Positions 52,693 to 61,901 of a stretch of 64,000 nucleotides of DNA are shown piece by piece; position 1 is the stretch's first letter; every line of letters starts with the position of its first letter. The stretch covers positions 124,001-188,000 of the forward strand of contig VCMS01000052.1 in NCBI GenBank assembly GCA_022539475.1, written 5' to 3'. The notes under the pieces are model-generated. The model did not search any database and was not told the DNA's origin. It saw only the letters and a program-made list of their open reading frames with translations. This stretch comes from Gracilaria domingensis. Its lineage: Eukaryota > Rhodophyta > Florideophyceae > Gracilariales > Gracilariaceae. Both the position numbers and the translations under genes were made by a program.

Positions 52693-53960
52693 AAGAGGGT
52701 GTACGTAAACTTACGCGGCAAACTTCACTCAGATTCTCAAGGGATTGGCTTTTGCATCGTTGGCTAACCTTGCCCTCAGCCTCCTCCTCCGTCATATGAC
52801 GTCACCGTGGGTCTGTGCGACAGGGTCCAGCCAAGAATTCGTAAAATTCTAAAAACTAACTGTTTTATTTCTCCTCATTGGTTGAGAAGAATACTTGTCT
52901 ACTCCTAATTTGTTAGGAAAGTGCTGGTCTAGGATTTCAAGAATTCTTGGCATGACATTGCCCTTAGATAATGCCCATGCGTATCAAAAGCGTGCATCAT
53001 AGTATGAATAAGGGCCGCCTATTCCTTTCCAAGGAAAAGGACCAAATTCCCTTCCTCTGAAAAATGTTCTGCGTCAACACACTGTGGCAATGCTGCTCTC
53101 CAACTCATGCCCAACAAGCTTTGGACTAACACAAGAAATAGCGCTGCGTGATGAGAGATACTCTTCGCTTACGACAACACAGCCAACACGATGGAGGTCA
53201 TGGTTCGAGAACCTGCTTACTGCTTCTGAAACCTGATAACCCCAAGTCTTTGTTAGTTACTCGAATTTAGTAGTGCCATGTTGCTGCTTTAGGGATGTAA
53301 GAGTCTGCGTCGAATCCGATCCTCGGCTTCCTTTGCGTTGATTGCCAGTAAGCAATATAATGTTAACAGGAACACAACAGAAATTGTTCACAATATTGAA
53401 ACGTTGCGCCTGTCAATAGGCGTGATCGGTTCATGTCCGTAACCGCTTTCGATACTCGTTACGAAACAGTTTCGAAACAGTTTCGTTTAATGAGTTACGT
53501 TGTCAGGGAAGCGTGCCGACCTTCGAAAAGCAAACGGGAACCAGCAAGGCATCGACAGGCAAGGCGTTTTACGGCAGGGTCAAGAGAGAACTCATGCCTC
53601 CTAGGACGTTCTCCCCGAGCTACATCCTAGCATACAGTTTGCGGGTGATGCCATCAAGTGGGCGAGAGACGAAACGTTGAAGCGTGGCCGCCGATGCGGA
53701 ACATAGCTGTCAACAACAGTACGGCAAATTCTGCTCGTGTAAGCACCAAACGCTCAGCACGGGAATGTTAGAAGCCTTCCAGTTTCTGTACGACGGTAGC
53801 TCGAGATACGTGCTCTTCGTTTTGCCACCCTCTCGTGAAAAGGCCGCTCCGATAACTCAAACTGTACTTCGTTATCGGGCTGATTCCCACTTCGTTCCGA
53901 ATACTTCGAAGCGTTCTCCTGCTTTGGAGCATTACACCCCGTCAACAACCCGAAACACCA
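52693..53960. other. Intergenic region, no supported gene
   Basis: Short ORFs only. 53460-53490 has a direct repeat of CGAAACAGTTT. The last part is likely the promoter/leader of the following membrane-protein gene. Confidence 0.45.
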
Positions 53961-55601
53961 ATGGAAGAAAACGGCTCCTTCGTTCTAGGCTCAAGCTCCG
54001 GTATTTCGCTCCACATCAATATCGGCCAGTTCTTGCTTATTCTTGTTCTTGTTAAAGAACTCGTGCTGCGTCCCATGGAAGAACTCTTCAAAGATCAAAT
54101 GGTATTCTGTGCTGCTCGCAGTGTCGTAGCCGGTGGCAATCCGCTTCGAATCCGTTCTGCTCCTTTCATTTTCCGAGCGTTTGGAATTGAAAGGTTCTTA
54201 TCCGGTGGTCGTTCTCGGCTTGTCATAGCACAGTTAATGCGCATAGCTCTGATGGTTTTGCTGATAGCCGCCGCATCCTTGTTTGAATCGTCCATCGATA
54301 CGAAGAGGAATCTTACCGTCTCCAGATACACAACTGCAGCCGTTTCGAATGATGGCTTTGACCAACTGCGAGAGAGTGATACCATTCTCTTGTCTCCGTT
54401 TCCTGCGTTCAGTCTGAATGAGGAGGAAGCAGCAAACATTGCAGCTTTTGAACCCAGTGGCACGAACTCTAGCTCCAATTACGCTGTTCACGAAGACTCT
54501 AACATTGGTAGCCAGTTTATCTCCTCATGTATCAGACAAACCAATGACTCCTTCACTGTTGTATACGTTGGAGCGTTGATACGAACTGGGGATGGGCTAC
54601 GGGTAATGTGCCTGGACGGAAGTGGTAATTCCGCCAACCGCACAGCGGCCACATTTGTTTCAAACTCACCCAAAGAGAGAGGGCTTAGCATCCAAATGGT
54701 CACTTTGTCCAGTTTGCAAAATGAAGACGGATTCAGTTCGGACTTCGTTACCGGTGTGTTTGCCGCTTCAGTGATTGATGAGAACGACGTCAGCTACGAA
54801 GGTTACGTGGCAGTGAGTAAGAAATCTCATTTCGACAGTAACGTCGTCTGGTCAATGTACGGTATGGTTCGTCGAGACGGTTCCTCAGTGGTATGGAGGC
54901 TCAATATTCGTTTGTACAAGTCTGGGGGCGAGGAGAACACCGAATTCGGGGGATTGCCTTGTTTTGACGAGAACCCATCCCTTCAATACATTGGCAACTG
55001 GACATTTGACGGATCGGAATATGTATGTCCGGATGGAGTCGGTCGTCCAATGAACCGTTTGCCTCATGAGGAGCTGCAAACGGCTTCATTGCAAATCTTC
55101 CCAGTTAGCGATCGCATGCGAACAGCAGACAACGCCAATGGAGATCTCCTTGCGTGGCTTATTGAAACCGATTATGCGCGCTTCGTAAGCTCTCAAACTT
55201 TTGCGCTAGAGCTCCGCCGAAGAATTCGTGCCGATCGTTTCTTCTACTCCTCACATAGCGGTGAAAATGTGACGATTGTGAACGGTGGGTTTGAGGACGT
55301 GGTGGTGCTGGGAGTGGTAGGAACGACTTTCTTTATCACTTCCATTGGCGGTTTACTTGCAATAAGTATTGCTTCAAGTGTGTGGAAATGGTGGCAGGCA
55401 GGGTCGCTGAAGATGGACTCCGAGGTTGCTAGCTTCGAGGCAGTTTCTGCAATGTACAGATCTGACATTGGGAAAACGTACTGTACCGACAACACAATCT
55501 TAGAAATTGCACTGAGTGAAACAACGCACGACACTCAACGGTTGGGAATCTTGAAGGAGGGTAAGGCGAGTAAACGTATATCCAGCGTACCCCTGGAATG
55601 A
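53961..55601 (+). CDS. Three-TM membrane protein with large ectodomain (member B)
   Basis: 546 residues from ATG 53961. Membrane segments at about 21-36 (IGQFLLILVLVKELVL), 88-107 (IAQLMRIALMVLLIAAASLF) and 447-472 (VVVLGVVGTTFFITSIGGLL). The first loop (about 50 residues) is basic. The 340-residue region between TM2 and TM3 has many N-x-S/T sites (NLTV, NSSSN, NDSF, NRTA, NWTF, NVTI) and Cys in SSCIRQ, VMCLDG, LPCFDE and YVCPDG, so it is probably extracytoplasmic and disulfide-linked. The tail is about 70 residues. It shares Y-x4-I-R-x-G-x6-C with the gene at 58477 and topology with the one at 10317. Receptor-like or channel-accessory roles are possible; none is shown. Confidence 0.78.
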   Translation: MEENGSFVLGSSSGISLHINIGQFLLILVLVKELVLRPMEELFKDQMVFCAARSVVAGGNPLRIRSAPFIFRAFGIERFLSGGRSRLVIAQLMRIALMVLLIAAASLFESSIDTKRNLTVSRYTTAAVSNDGFDQLRESDTILLSPFPAFSLNEEEAANIAAFEPSGTNSSSNYAVHEDSNIGSQFISSCIRQTNDSFTVVYVGALIRTGDGLRVMCLDGSGNSANRTAATFVSNSPKERGLSIQMVTLSSLQNEDGFSSDFVTGVFAASVIDENDVSYEGYVAVSKKSHFDSNVVWSMYGMVRRDGSSVVWRLNIRLYKSGGEENTEFGGLPCFDENPSLQYIGNWTFDGSEYVCPDGVGRPMNRLPHEELQTASLQIFPVSDRMRTADNANGDLLAWLIETDYARFVSSQTFALELRRRIRADRFFYSSHSGENVTIVNGGFEDVVVLGVVGTTFFITSIGGLLAISIASSVWKWWQAGSLKMDSEVASFEAVSAMYRSDIGKTYCTDNTILEIALSETTHDTQRLGILKEGKASKRISSVPLE

Positions 55602-56064
55602 GGGGAGTTAAGTGGAAAGGACTGGTACAGTTTCACAGGGCACGCCGATACTTCTGGCCCATTAAGACCTGGTGGAAACCGATTGCGCGAGGCGTCGGCA
55701 TTGGTACTGTGGTGGTTGCAGTTCGGAATTGGATTGGGTCGGGGACAGACATTGGAGGGTTGTTGAAGTATAACACCGCGGTGAAGGTGACGGCCGGTGG
55801 CAACTCTCGGGTGTGCGTTTGCGCACGGTAATGAAGGATCGCCCCATTACGCGACGCCTTGATTGTTCAATTTGTGGCCTTGATGATCATGTCTAGACCT
55901 CGTAGCATGATCATAACCACTCGTACTTTTACTTATTCTGATAAACCCACTCGACCTCAAAAAAGGTACGAAGTTAGACGCTGGGAAAGCAACACGTGGT
56001 CCAGCTGCGCAACTAACGCTACGGCATAACGGTATCTCAACGCTCGTCGCCGCCACACTGCTTA
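55602..56064. other. Intergenic region with a 9-bp inverted repeat
   Basis: An ORF at 55598-55831 overlaps the preceding stop and has no independent support. ATGATCATG (55883-55891) and CATGATCAT (55906-55914) form a hairpin between two intergenic tracts. Confidence 0.45.
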
Positions 56065-56659
56065 CAGTCCCCGATACAGAGAGTATTCCCGTTATAGTGC
56101 GCCCTTAGTAGAGTGCATTAGCGATATGATGCACCCCTCACCGACCCTCCACAAAACAGTATACGTGTACACGTACAACACACGGCCAGTGCAATTGTCC
56201 CCTAAATTGAAGGCCATATCCTCTCAAACAGTTGAGATCGTTCAAGATCTGCTCATCGATCTTAAGACATGCTATCCAAAACAGAGTGGCACTCTCTCGG
56301 AGTAAACGCATTCAAATTATACAGGACGTCTCAATGGAATAAACGTTCAACAGTGCATGTTGAAGTACGGGATAAGCAGGCGCACAGCCTACAATAGTGT
56401 AAGTGGTGTGATTGGGCCTCTGTTCAAAGATGTTGACATTTTCGCACAGCAATCAGGACGGAATACTGTCTGTAGTTTGTTGAAGCTCGCGAAGCGTGGT
56501 GTGCTAAACGTCCACCGCGAGGAAGTTTTCAAGCATCAGCGTCAGACGCTGTGTCGAAAACCTTCAATTAGACTTTGTTTTTCCTTTAGAATGCACTACC
56601 CTTATAGTGCACTTAGATCCTCTCTTACACGAGGGTGCACTGTATAGGGGGGTCCACTG
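56065..56659 (+). mobile_element. Short pogo/Tc1-mariner-like element
   Basis: 595 bp flanked by TA on both sides (56063-56064 and 56660-56661). The left end reads CAGTCCCCGATACAG; the right end, reverse-complemented, reads CAGTGGACCCCCCTATACAG, so both start with CAGT and share the ATACAG block, as in pogo/Tigger elements. Inside, 56357 onward encodes MLKYGISRRTAYN and GPLFKDVDIFAQQSG, which could be the remnant of a transposase or its host region. No complete transposase remains, so it would be non-autonomous or dead. Confidence 0.6.
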
Positions 56660-56661
56660 TA

Positions 56662-57539
56662 ATGCCAATCGCGATGCCCAGTGATGGACTCACTGTGTCA
56701 CGCTCGGCTTCCGCGCGCCATGCGCGTGTGTCCGCTCACGCCGCGCACTAAACACTCCAGGGAAAGCAGGAGTTTGTGCCACCGGAAAATGGGAGTTCAC
56801 AACCCCGTCAGGGCGGCTTTTTGACCGCCTAATCATACGCGCAATTGGGACGTTCTTCAGTTCCGATCGGATGCTTGGGGCCGTGCTCTGTACTAAGACA
56901 GAATCGCCGACCGAGCTACTGCTCGTTTTCAAAAGTGTTTGTCGCAAACAGTTAGGTTTAATTCGAAGCGCTTAAGTAGAACCAAATTGTACTATAAACG
57001 CACCTGATCGCAGAGATTTGTGGTCAGAGCGAGTTCAGAGAACGACAAACAGTCTCCTGCCACACTCTTCTTTGGTACCGTATCGTTGTTCCGAGAATTT
57101 ATTTGCCTTAGTGTGAGCCATTGTCAGATTTCGAATCTGCCAAAATCCCTCAAGTCCATTTATCCACACATCACCAACCAGGGCTTTTCCATCCAGGGCT
57201 TTTTACACACAAGGCGGGAGCTGGCAAATTAATTACTTGAGCCGCATCACAATTTTAAATATTTTGGTAATGCGATCGACGATCGCGCTGTCTTGTAAAA
57301 CAACGAATGGAACTGCACGAGCATGTCACAGCTCATATAGAATCAGTCAGTGTTTGTCCAAACTCAAAGCAGCACATGCCAAATTCAGATGCTGCTACGA
57401 GTACGGACGGGCCAAGATATCCTGGAATTCATTCAGCTTCTCACAAAACTACATACGAACTGTAATAAAATTATTTGACAACCGTGAACCAATGTGCCCT
57501 TGGTCCCTTATTGAGAAATGTTAATGATTCAAGATTAGT
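56662..57539. other. Intergenic region, no supported gene
   Basis: An 85-residue minus ORF (56947-56690) and other short ORFs lack domains. Confidence 0.4.
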
Positions 57540-57750
57540 ACAACAAAAATATGATCTAAAACATTATACGTTCAATTTAGTCGCATCAATGCGTCTCCAT
57601 AAACTTGAAGTAGAAAGTTTATACGTTCAACTTAGGTGTGCCGTTCTGACGCCATATAAACTAAACGTAAAAAGTTTATACGTTCAATATTATTTGCACC
57701 GTCAAAACGCCATAACCTTAAAACAGAAAACATTTATAAGTTCAATTACT
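57540..57750. repeat. Diverged tandem repeat, four units of 55-58 bp
   Basis: The core TTTATACGTTCAA recurs at 57565, 57620, 57677 and (as TTTATAAGTTCAA) 57735, with related flanks (CCATA, AACGCCATA). Spacing of 55, 57 and 58 bp indicates an old tandem array. Confidence 0.75.
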
Positions 57751-57990
57751 TTGTACTTACAAATTTTTTTATTGCAAGACACGCGTTTTAATGTTTGTCT
57801 AAGCAGTATATTTGCTGTTTCAATTTTTCTCAATCGAATACAAAAACTGTCCTTTTTTTGCTTATGCTGTGCACATGTAGGTACCCTCACGTACTCAGCA
57901 AATTTCGGTAGAAAGGTGAATTGTTTTGGCATTTCCGGACAAGGAAGAATATTTATTGGAAATTTGGGAACTGCGACTTATGTCTTTGCT

Positions 57991-58060
57991 GGGACTGCTT
58001 CCCGCCAAAAGCGCTTGGTATTTTGTATTTCAAGGCAAGGCAGTGGCGGGAAGCAGTCTT
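57991..58060. other. Stem-loop with 15-bp perfect stem (pre-miRNA size)
   Basis: GACTGCTTCCCGCCA (57993-58007) pairs perfectly with TGGCGGGAAGCAGTC (58044-58058), with two further G-T pairs outside and an inner CTTG/CAAG helix, giving a 68-70-nt imperfect hairpin. Confidence 0.8.
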
Positions 58061-58476
58061 CTCTTCATCATCAATGCTCTGTCTCGTGTTATCCATGAGT
58101 CTAGGACACTAGGTGTGGTTGTCTTTTTTTCCCACCCATCCACACCCTTGGGACATTTTCGATCTTAAAGATCCTGATGGTACTAGATTATTTTGTAATC
58201 TAGTTGTGTTTGCAGTGTTTACTGCCACAATTCTCCCTCTCCAAACAGTACGATCGCTCTTAGAGCTGTGAGAAACTTCGACAAGAATCTTGCATTATCA
58301 GATTTATGGCCATTTCGTACTGAAGAATCTGCCAACGAACAGTAATTCGGCCGCGGCGCTTCGCGCCGCGTGCCGCCAAAGGCCGCCTTAGTCTTGCAAT
58401 GAGCTTTAATGTTGAACTAACCTCTGTAGCACACATGTGGACCGTCGCAAACTTAACGCAACACTCTCATACAGTG
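58061..58476. other. Intergenic region
   Basis: Contains a 9-bp hairpin ACTAGATTA/TAATCTAGT (58182-58204) and a GC-rich hairpin near 58360 (CGGCGCTTCGCGCCG). No gene. Confidence 0.45.
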
Positions 58477-60015
58477 TTAAAAATCTACTGCCGCAAACGG
58501 TTTTTCCAAAGATCTTCGGATATGCTTGGGACCGCGCGTTATCGTTACAAAATCTTCAGTTGCTCCCGAGTCAACCGATAGAAAGAGTTCTTCTGAGAAC
58601 TTGCCCAAAATGCCCCTCCATATACTGCAGCACCTGTGTTGCTCGTCAACCTGGGGCCCTTCTTCCTCTGCCAAACTTTTCCTTCTGCGCCTCATATCAT
58701 TAAACCAGTGTTTGCCTACATCGTTCTCTCCAAGCACATACTGCGGCATTTGTTGCCTTCTTAAGAAGCACCGCGACAAGCCCACTAGTAAACTCAAAAA
58801 TAATGGCCAACACACAATAAGAATGATGGCCCATTCTTCTATTTGAACGCGAACGGTTGAAACCGCTTTGGCCTTTGGTACTAACCGCCTTTTCCACGCT
58901 GAGTTTGTACCCGGGATTTGGAGAAGTTTGCAGTTTTTGTAAACTACTGCGTATCTTTGAATGGATTGATGGTCTCGATTGAAGATTTCGCCCAAAAACG
59001 TCGCGTATGCGGTGTGCCTCAAAACGGTATCAGAAACTATTCCCTTCCCGAAATCTCTGATTTCACGGCCAACAGTAGAAGCGATCTTTACCTCCCAGTT
59101 TTCGGTGATGAACTCAGCGTCTTTCGGTATCCACGCAGATCCGGACAGATACAAAAAATCTGTCCTGTTGTCATATGGCAGCTCGCCATGCACACAAAAT
59201 GTAAGGTCTACTTTCAACTGACCTGCTCCGAATCGTCCAAAAACTTTTCCCATGCATGTTATCTTTGTGTTCGGAATTCTTGTCAGAAGCAGCCCCGTAC
59301 TGAAGGTCTGGTTGTTAAAGGTTTGTTTCTTCACAACTGCAATGTCAGTGTTTCTTCCAACCACGGTAATGAAACTATCACTTTCGTCTACATTTGACCC
59401 ATAAGAGTTTCCTTTACGCTCGGCAATGAAGGAAGATTCACGCACGTCCAGGTTTTGATTGGTGTAAATTGCGGGTTCCCGAACGAGTTCGTTGTCATCG
59501 GTTTGAATGCAATGTGGAAAAATGGCTCCTCCTTGTCTGATCCACACTGGAGCATATAAAATATACACCTGATCTTCTTTCTCGTTCGAATGCACAACAC
59601 AGTTGTCCCCAATACGAGCCATATGCTCAGGAGCTCCATTCTCAGATACTTCAGAAAATCCACAAGTTCCATGATTGTTCACCAGAATTTCCACAACGTC
59701 GGGCTCACTGATATCCCTCACGAACGAATCTGTGGAGAATTCCAGCATTAATTCGATCGCATACGTACAAAAGGATATGATAAGTATCATCAGGGGAAGA
59801 AAGCTGAGCCTTGAGAAAGAGTGCGAGAAAAAACTGAAGCGGTCAATGGCCATACCACCCAAGGGCACTGAACGTCCTCTGGACATGCTAAACTTTCGAG
59901 AGAATATAGTCAACTGGTTGATGCAAAATCTGACAACAACGTCGATGAAAGAGAAAACGATGATGTATTTGAGAACATTGAAGACCGGAAGTGAAATATT
60001 TGTTTCAAAGACCAT
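58477..60015 (-). CDS. Three-TM membrane protein with large ectodomain (member C)
   Basis: 512 residues from ATG 60015, the first ATG in a frame open to 60060. Membrane segments at about 13-31 (FNVLKYIIVFSFIDVVV), 71-89 (LSFLPLMILIISFCTYAIEL) and 395-416 (WAIILIVCWPLFLSLLVGL). The first loop is basic (RKFSMSRGR). The ectodomain of about 300 residues has Cys in GTCGFS, DNCVVH, PHCIQT, ITCMGK and TFCVHG, and sequons NQTF and NRTD. The cytoplasmic tail of about 95 residues is longer than in members A and B and charged (MRRRRKSLAEEE). It shares Y-x4-I-R-x-G-x6-C with member B. It lies 3 kb from member B in convergent orientation. Function unknown. Confidence 0.78.
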   Translation of the reverse strand: MVFETNISLPVFNVLKYIIVFSFIDVVVRFCINQLTIFSRKFSMSRGRSVPLGGMAIDRFSFFSHSFSRLSFLPLMILIISFCTYAIELMLEFSTDSFVRDISEPDVVEILVNNHGTCGFSEVSENGAPEHMARIGDNCVVHSNEKEDQVYILYAPVWIRQGGAIFPHCIQTDDNELVREPAIYTNQNLDVRESSFIAERKGNSYGSNVDESDSFITVVGRNTDIAVVKKQTFNNQTFSTGLLLTRIPNTKITCMGKVFGRFGAGQLKVDLTFCVHGELPYDNRTDFLYLSGSAWIPKDAEFITENWEVKIASTVGREIRDFGKGIVSDTVLRHTAYATFLGEIFNRDHQSIQRYAVVYKNCKLLQIPGTNSAWKRRLVPKAKAVSTVRVQIEEWAIILIVCWPLFLSLLVGLSRCFLRRQQMPQYVLGENDVGKHWFNDMRRRRKSLAEEEGPQVDEQHRCCSIWRGILGKFSEELFLSVDSGATEDFVTITRGPKHIRRSLEKPFAAVDF

Positions 60016-60929
60016 TTCGAGGAGGTTGGAGTTTCTTTCGCTGAAAACGAGTAAAGTCAAAAGAGCAGATTCGCTGAAGGGTAGCGTTCGCTCGGGTCAT
60101 GCTGCTTCTTTACCTCCCTGACTGCCAGCGGAACAATACGCACAGCATGAAGGCGTGCTAGCCAGCATTCCAAACCAAAAGAAATCTTTCCGAGAGGTGC
60201 AACTAAACGAGAAACACACATACATATACTTCATTGCTGAGATATGTTAGCAACGCTAAAAATCGGAAGACAAAGTGATTCTTTTTGGTGAGCTACAAAC
60301 GGCTCTACGTTCACCGCAGAAACACGCTCATACTCCATTGACAAGACGTTTTGAAATCGAGGATAAAGTGTCACTTCTGGAGGCACCGAGCTATTGGCCT
60401 TTGACACTATGTTCAAAGTGGCGATGCTCTTCGCCAAAGTCTCGGGTGGAATTGCCCTTGATTAAACACACAAAAGACTTACATGGATACCGTATTTTTA
60501 GACCAAGACACCGACTTGAATTTTTCTCTCGAATCTTCTTTCTGAAACGTTTCAAGAGCTTCAAGCGATCAGACGTGAAGGCAACACGTATCGCTCTCCT
60601 TCGTAGAGCGATGCGCAAGGAGGCAAACCCAACAAAGTGTAATTAAGGTATGTCGATTTCATAGTATGGTCCGTTAACGGCGATACTGCAATCAACATGA
60701 TTTCTACCTTCGGTATAAGTCCCCTGTCTTTCGAGGCTTTCCACTGAAAAATCAGGAGGATGTTAGAAGCTGTTAACGTGTCCGGCGTTTAGCCAAGGAT
60801 TGGTTGTCATCGAAGGCACCTGTTATAAGACCAGGAGTAGATCTATTCCCTTGAAATTGCTAGCCCTTCACGCGCAGTCTCGACCAGCGTCGGGTCTTCA
60901 AAACCAACAAGTTCCTTTGAAGACAAACC
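60016..60929. other. Upstream region of two divergent genes
   Basis: It lies between member C (minus) and the secreted protein (plus). A 123-residue ORF (60275-60646) is basic and featureless. TTATAAG near 60825, about 105 bp before ATG 60930, is a candidate TATA box. Confidence 0.4.
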
Positions 60930-61901
60930 ATGCCAGCTAATGCGCTTGTAATTCTCGTACTACTTGTCAATTTGGTTCCTTCTTTCGCCGCCGGCGGAAC
61001 TCTGGCCAGGTGTTTTGGAGACAAAGACTGCATCAAGGGACACAAATGCCGTGGAAGCTCTCACATTCTTGGCAATTTGCCCTGCACCAAAGCGGAGAAG
61101 TATTGCGGATGCGCTCCAACAGACTTATCAAACGTTTTTTGCACCGTTCAGGGTTCGTGCAACCGCTTCGAATTTTGCACTACCATTCCTCGCTCTCTTA
61201 TAGAACAGGTGTTTCGGCAGGTTGTTTCGCTTGATATGAAAATGTGCATAGACAAGTCTCAGATACGTTTTATGGAATCGCTTAAAACCTGTGCAGGAGA
61301 CTCGCAGTGTGCGGAAAGTGGTGCGGAATGCGTTAGCGTTCTACAAGTATCGTTTTGTGCTTCATCTTCAGTTCCTACACACGGGTCAAGCCAAAGCCAG
61401 AGCAACTCTTCAGAAGCGACACTTAAACCTTCTCCAGACTCGGCAGGGCCCTCTTCAGAAACGGAGACCAGTCCCGGCCAACCAAATGCCACAACACCGG
61501 AAAATACACCCGCCACAATCCAGTCTTCTGACTCAGAATCTGTTGCTCTAGACAATCCACGCGCAAATGTGTGCATTGCCTCCATGTTTCTGCTCCACAT
61601 GACTCCGGAGCTTCTTCTCTACAAAACCTCTTATGCGGCACACGTATTGTGCGACATCAATGGAAGCTGCGCAACCCCTGGCCATATTGTAGTTTACAGA
61701 GGTCAATCGATGATGATGAGTTCATACTGCTTGCAAGTCGAATGCCAGACAAGAGTGATGCATGTCAACAGTCCTCGTTACAAACGAAAACTAAGAATTG
61801 CGTCTGGTACAAAGGATTTGCAGTTTGCAGCGTTTTCTGCTCGATACGGCACAAAAGCAGAAGAGGCTGTTCTGAATATGGCTGTAAGAATGGGGCTTTA
61901 G
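60930..61901 (+). CDS. Secreted two-module Cys-rich protein
   Basis: 323 residues from ATG 60930. Residues 1-20 (MPANALVILVLLVNLVPSFA) are a signal peptide. Module 1 (about 25-145) has many Cys in patterns such as CFGDKDCIKGHKC, CTKAEKYCGC and CAGDSQCAESGAEC, like small disulfide-knotted domains. A Ser/Thr/Pro-rich linker (about 148-205) is probably O-glycosylated. Module 2 (about 210-323) starts NVCIASMFLL, includes HVLCDINGSCATPGH and SSYCLQVECQ, and ends in FSARYGTKAEEAVL. I do not recognise the domains. No membrane anchor. A role at the cell surface or in the wall is likely from the secretion signal only. Confidence 0.7.
   Translation: MPANALVILVLLVNLVPSFAAGGTLARCFGDKDCIKGHKCRGSSHILGNLPCTKAEKYCGCAPTDLSNVFCTVQGSCNRFEFCTTIPRSLIEQVFRQVVSLDMKMCIDKSQIRFMESLKTCAGDSQCAESGAECVSVLQVSFCASSSVPTHGSSQSQSNSSEATLKPSPDSAGPSSETETSPGQPNATTPENTPATIQSSDSESVALDNPRANVCIASMFLLHMTPELLLYKTSYAAHVLCDINGSCATPGHIVVYRGQSMMMSSYCLQVECQTRVMHVNSPRYKRKLRIASGTKDLQFAAFSARYGTKAEEAVLNMAVRMGL

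Noticed and set aside
55598-55831. 77-codon ORF overlapping the stop of three-TM member B (ATGA overlap)
   Set aside because: Bacterial-style overlap is not expected in a nuclear genome and the product has no recognisable feature.
57475-58098. 207-codon plus-strand ORF
   Set aside because: It runs through the tandem repeat and the hairpin; composition follows the repeats and no domain is present.
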